From positions 1-9,712 of the forward strand of contig CALGNW010000186.1 in assembly GCA_937958345.1 (NCBI GenBank): a DNA stretch of 9,712 nucleotides, read 5' to 3'. The notes beneath the pieces are model-generated. The model did no database searches. It worked only from the letters and a program-made list of their open reading frames with translations, and was not told where the DNA came from. A program made the position numbers and the translations under genes. Shown here in pieces: positions 7,031 through 9,712 of this stretch (position 1 is its first letter; each line of letters begins with the position of its first letter). The stretch is from an uncultured Neomegalonema sp. (GTDB taxonomy: Bacteria; Pseudomonadota; Alphaproteobacteria; Rhodobacterales; Rhodobacteraceae).

Positions 7031-7855
7031 TTATTTTCTCGCGCGTTTCGTTGCGTTGGCCAGCTTTTTTACGACCGCGACTACATCTTTCTGGAACGAT
7101 TTTTTCGGCGGTCCGGCAACGGTGAGGCCGTCGGCCACCGCGCGCACGATTGCCGAGCCGACGACAACGCCATCCGCGACTCTGGCAATTGCGGCGGCCT
7201 GTTCGGGGGTCGAGACGCCAAAGCCGACCGCGACCGGCAGATCGGTCTTTTCCTTGATCGCTGCGACGGCCTTGCCGACCGCATCCTCGTCGGGCGTCGC
7301 CGCGCCGGTGATGCCGGTGATCGAGACGTAATAGACAAATCCCGAGGTGTTTTGCAGAACCTTGGGCAGGCGCTTTTCATCGGTTGTCGGAGTGGCCAGA
7401 CGGATAAAGTCCAGCCCCGCCGCGCGGGCCGGAACGCACAGTTCGCCGTCTTCTTCGGGCGGCAGGTCCACGACGATCAAACCGTCAACGCCCGCCGCCT
7501 TGGCATCAGCGATAAACGCCTCGACACCATGGCTGAAGATCGGATTGTAATACCCCATCATCACGACCGGCGTTTCGTCGTCCGCCTTGCGGAATGCCGC
7601 CACGAGATCGAGCGTCTTTTGCAGGGTCTGGCCGCCCTTTATGGCGCGCTGGCCCGCAAGCTGGATTGCGGGACCGTCGGCCATCGGGTCCGTGAACGGC
7701 ATGCCGATTTCGATGATGTCGACGCCGGCCTTCGGCAGCGCCCTCATCAAATCAAGCGAGACGTCATAGCTCGGGTCGCCAGCCATCGTGAAGCTGACAA
7801 AAGCCGCCTGATTTTTGTCTTTCAGGGCTGCAAAGCGTTTTTCGATGCGGGACAT
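7031..7855 (-). CDS. trpA: Tryptophan synthase alpha subunit
   Basis: A 274-residue TIM-barrel that cleaves indole-3-glycerol phosphate to indole and glyceraldehyde-3-phosphate, passing indole to TrpB. The catalytic residues E49 (IIEIGMPF) and D60 (DPMADGP) fall at the same numbers as in the classical enzyme. Other conserved stretches are MGYYNPI, GLIVVDLPPEE, YYVSITGITGA and VAVGFGVSTPEQA, and the phosphate-binding GVVVGSAIV. The lysine-rich C-terminal tail (KKSFQK...KRARK) is unremarkable. An AAGGA ribosome site lies about 6 nt before ATG 7855. It follows the RGG-tailed gene by 13 nt rather than following trpB directly, which is unusual for this pair. Confidence 0.96.
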   Translation of the reverse strand: MSRIEKRFAALKDKNQAAFVSFTMAGDPSYDVSLDLMRALPKAGVDIIEIGMPFTDPMADGPAIQLAGQRAIKGGQTLQKTLDLVAAFRKADDETPVVMMGYYNPIFSHGVEAFIADAKAAGVDGLIVVDLPPEEDGELCVPARAAGLDFIRLATPTTDEKRLPKVLQNTSGFVYYVSITGITGAATPDEDAVGKAVAAIKEKTDLPVAVGFGVSTPEQAAAIARVADGVVVGSAIVRAVADGLTVAGPPKKSFQKDVVAVVKKLANATKRARK

Positions 7856-7868
7856 TGCCGATCCTTAC

Positions 7869-8291
7869 TCAGTCTCTATCGCGGCGGGGTCCGCCACCAC
7901 CACGCGGCTTATCGCCGAAATCTTTGCGCGGGCCACCGCCGCCGCCGCCGGGACGGAAACCACCGCCTCCACCGCCGCCGGAACGGAACCCGCCGCCACC
8001 GCCACCCGGACGGTCGCCGCCCGGACGGTCACCAAAGTCGCGCTTTGGCTTGAACCCGCCGCGATCACCGCCCCGGTCACCGCCGCCACCGCGCGGGCCG
8101 TCGGGACGGTTAAAGCTGCTGCGCTCGGGTGCGATGTACTTATCAAGCAAGGCTTCGGGGATTTCAGCACGCTGAACGACGCCGCCATCGGCCCAAATAA
8201 CCTTCACCGCACCGCCTTCGGTGGATTCGACGGCCATTTTCATGCTGCCTGATACGAGGATGACGACGTCACCCGTTGCGAACTTCGCCAT
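7869..8291 (-). CDS. DUF2158/YodC-like small protein with RGG-rich tail
   Basis: A 140-residue protein of two parts. Residues 1-55 (GDVVILVSGSMKMAVES...VIWADGGVVQRAEIPEALL) match the pattern GDxVxLxSGgxxMxVe...WxxGGxxQ of the YodC/DUF2158 SH3-like fold as I know it. Residues 61-140 are low-complexity, with 36 Gly and 14 Arg by my count, four RGG triplets and two copies of an (R/K)DFGD(R/K)P motif (84-90 and 123-129). Such tails usually bind RNA or drive weak self-association, so RNA binding is inference, and the function is unknown. I chose ATG 8291 over the upstream TTG 8303 because GGAAG (8301-8297) lies 5 nt before it. The gaps to trpB and trpA are both 13 nt, so it is presumably translated together with tryptophan synthase. 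A proline-rich open frame on the other strand is a shadow of this tail. Confidence 0.8.
   Translation of the reverse strand: MAKFATGDVVILVSGSMKMAVESTEGGAVKVIWADGGVVQRAEIPEALLDKYIAPERSSFNRPDGPRGGGGDRGGDRGGFKPKRDFGDRPGGDRPGGGGGGFRSGGGGGGGFRPGGGGGGPRKDFGDKPRGGGGPRRDRD
7872..8111 (-). repeat. Gly/Arg-coding low-complexity tract
   Basis: The DNA for the RGG tail is built from short GGN/CGN-type runs. One exact 11-bp unit, CCCGGACGGTC on the plus strand, recurs at 8005-8015 and 8020-8030, a 15-bp period encoding a duplicated GGDRP. Such tracts are prone to slippage, so length differences between strains would be expected. Confidence 0.7.
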
Positions 8292-8304
8292 CTCGTCTTC
8301 CAAT

Positions 8305-9522
8305 TCAGATTTCGGTGCCGAGGGCTTCGGCTACCGTGAAAATATCCTTGTCGCCGCGACCGCACATGTTCAGCAGCAGGACCTGGTCTTTGTCCATCTC
8401 GGGTGCGATCTTTGCGACATGGGCAAGCGCGTGGGAGGGTTCAAGAGCGGGAATAATCCCCTCCATCTCGCAGCACAGCGTAAAGGCCTTCAGCGCCTCG
8501 TCATCCGTCACCGAGACGTACTCGACCCGCTCCATATCCTTCAGCCAGGAATGCTCGGGACCGATACCGGGATAATCGAGACCGGCGGAAATCGAGTGCG
8601 CCTCTTTGATCTGGCCGTCATCGTCCTGCAGCAAATATGTGCGGTTGCCGTGAAGGATGCCGGGACGACCGCCCGTCAGGGACGCGGCGTGTTCGTCTGT
8701 ATCGACGCCTTTGCCGCCCGCCTCGACGCCGATGATCCGGACACCCGCATCATCGAGGAACGGGTGGAACAGGCCCATCGCGTTCGAGCCGCCGCCAATA
8801 CACGCGACCAGTACGTCGGGTAAACGGCCCTCGGCGTGTTTCATCTGGCCTTTGGCCTCCCATCCGATCACGGACTGGAAGTCTCGGACCATGGCGGGAT
8901 AGGGGTGCGGACCGGCGACTGTGCCGATGCAATAGAACGTGTCTTCGACGTTGGTGACCCAGTCCCGCAGCGCCTCGTTCATTGCGTCTTTCAGGGTTGA
9001 ACGGCCTGACGTCACCGGAATGATCTCGGCACCGAGCAGCTTCATGCGGAAGACGTTGGGCTTTTGGCGTTCGACGTCGGTTGCGCCCATGTAGACAACG
9101 CACTTCAGGCCGAATTTAGCACAGACCGTTGCGGTGGCGACGCCGTGCTGACCTGCGCCGGTTTCGGCGATAATGCGGGTTTTGCCCATACGCCGCGCCA
9201 GCAGGATCTGACCCAGCACGTTGTTGATCTTATGCGCGCCGGTGTGGTTCAGTTCGTCGCGCTTGAGGTAAATTTTCGCACCGCCGAAATGTTCGGTCAG
9301 ACGCGGGGCGAAATACATGGGCGACGGACGGCCCACATAGTTACGCCACAGGTTTTCCATCTCGGCCTTAAAGCTGCGCTCTTGCTTGGCCTCGTTATAG
9401 GCGGCCTCAAGTTCGAGGATCTGAGGCATCAGCGTTTCGGCGACAAAACGCCCGCCAAAGGTGCCGAAGCGGCCCTCTTCATCGGGGCCCGTGCGGAAAC
9501 TGTTCGGAGCGTGCGCGGTCAT
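8305..9522 (-). CDS. trpB: Tryptophan synthase beta subunit
   Basis: A 405-residue PLP enzyme that condenses indole with serine to make tryptophan, forming an alpha2-beta2 complex with TrpA. The PLP lysine is K98 in HTGAHKINN, the catalytic glutamate is E120 in AETGAGQHG, and the phosphate-binding loop GGGSNA is at 243-248. The N-terminal FGTFGGRFVAETLM and C-terminal NMCGRGDKD are family hallmarks, and the protein is full length. ATG 9522 is preferred over ATG 9528: AGGGA (9533-9529) is 6 nt from the former and directly abuts the latter. The downstream neighbour is the RGG-tailed gene and not trpA itself. No trpF is seen immediately upstream within the window. Confidence 0.96.
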   Translation of the reverse strand: MTAHAPNSFRTGPDEEGRFGTFGGRFVAETLMPQILELEAAYNEAKQERSFKAEMENLWRNYVGRPSPMYFAPRLTEHFGGAKIYLKRDELNHTGAHKINNVLGQILLARRMGKTRIIAETGAGQHGVATATVCAKFGLKCVVYMGATDVERQKPNVFRMKLLGAEIIPVTSGRSTLKDAMNEALRDWVTNVEDTFYCIGTVAGPHPYPAMVRDFQSVIGWEAKGQMKHAEGRLPDVLVACIGGGSNAMGLFHPFLDDAGVRIIGVEAGGKGVDTDEHAASLTGGRPGILHGNRTYLLQDDDGQIKEAHSISAGLDYPGIGPEHSWLKDMERVEYVSVTDDEALKAFTLCCEMEGIIPALEPSHALAHVAKIAPEMDKDQVLLLNMCGRGDKDIFTVAEALGTEI

Positions 9523-9528
9523 CGGCAT

Positions 9529-9533
9529 TCCCT
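9529..9533 (-). promoter_or_regulatory. Ribosome binding site that sets the trpB start
   Basis: AGGGA on the minus strand lies 6 nt before ATG 9522 and 0 nt before ATG 9528, which argues for the shorter, 405-residue TrpB. Confidence 0.6.
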
Positions 9534-9598
9534 GTCAGGAGCGGCAGAAACAAAGACAAGGAATATCGCGCACCCGCGCGGAATCCCCCAATAGAAGG

Positions 9599-9628
9599 GC
9601 AATACGCGAAAGAAGGTCTGCACTTCAA
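9599..9628 (-). promoter_or_regulatory. Weak candidate promoter for the trpB operon
   Basis: On the minus strand TTGAAG (9628-9623) is followed after 18 nt by TATTGC (9604-9599), placing a start about 70-75 nt before trpB. A small 5-bp hairpin (CGCGC 9567-9571, GCGCG 9576-9580) sits in the putative leader. The rest of 9523-9712 shows no recognisable gene or attenuator peptide. All of this is by eye. Confidence 0.22.
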
Positions 9629-9712
9629 GGGTGTTAGAGTGAATCGGCTTTCCGAATTGGGTAAGTCGGGAAATCAGGGGGCCGTGAATTGATCCTGCCG
9701 GTTCGCAAAACC

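Noticed and set aside
7855..8175. Plus-strand proline-rich open frame
   Set aside because: It is the antisense shadow of the Gly/Arg tail codons; the minus-strand frame has a domain and a ribosome site.
8292..8303. TTG 8303 as the start of the RGG-tailed protein
   Set aside because: The GGAAG ribosome site would fall inside the extra codons; ATG 8291 is 5 nt downstream of it and fits the domain start.
9064..9594. Plus-strand 176-codon open frame
   Set aside because: It is antisense to trpB, whose catalytic motifs are all intact on the minus strand.
9689..9701. TTGATCCTGCCGG, identical to the 5' end of archaeal 16S rRNA genes as remembered
   Set aside because: Only 13 nt match, the window ends 11 nt later, and the genomic context is bacterial. 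Bacterial 16S begins differently. Treated as chance.
9519..9712. Minus-strand frame open from the window edge to a TGA overlapping the trpB ATG as ATGA
   Set aside because: The overlap looks like coupling, but the translated peptide has no TrpF or other recognisable signature, is odd in composition (for example PFYWGIPRGCAIFLVF), and has no visible start. It is not called as a gene, though an upstream gene's end cannot be fully excluded.

Overview
This GC-rich window reads as an ordinary alphaproteobacterial chromosome segment. The evidence is a ChvI/ChvG (BvrR/BvrS-type) two-component system followed directly by nitrogen/carbon-PTS-like genes, plus a trpB..trpA-accD-folC cluster. I cannot assign an order with confidence. 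The AccD zinc finger keeps all four cysteines, unlike my recollection of Rhizobium AccD. In contrast, the trpA-accD gap carries a bipartite palindrome that resembles rhizobial intergenic repeats.

Layout. Positions 1-257 (minus) hold the 5' part of a 5-carboxymethyl-2-hydroxymuconate isomerase-like tautomerase gene that runs off the window. It is divergent from a plus-strand block at 422-4559: chvI, chvG, rapZ, an EIIA-Man-type PTS protein and HPr. These five genes are packed with overlaps or short gaps and probably form one operon. The only real spacer, 2859-2939, carries a perfect 7+7 inverted repeat. The two blocks converge at 4560-4619. The minus-strand block, in transcription order, is trpB (9522-8305), a small DUF2158/YodC-like protein with a long Gly/Arg-rich tail (8291-7869), trpA (7855-7031), a 165-bp gap with a palindromic repeat, accD (6865-5927) and folC (5930-4620).

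Function. ChvG/ChvI is an envelope- or acid-stress sensing pair. RapZ, EIIA and HPr are soluble regulatory PTS-associated proteins with no sugar-specific membrane component here. The usual HPr kinase gene (hprK) of this neighbourhood is missing, although HPr keeps the regulatory serine. TrpA and TrpB form tryptophan synthase, AccD is the beta carboxyltransferase subunit of acetyl-CoA carboxylase, and FolC is the folate ligase.

The least ordinary item is the RGG-tailed DUF2158 protein between trpB and trpA, with 13-nt gaps on both sides, so it is probably co-translated with tryptophan synthase. The palindromic element between trpA and accD and the inverted repeat before rapZ are secondary points of interest. 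I saw no CRISPR array, IS element, tRNA or rRNA, and no gap longer than 300 bp.
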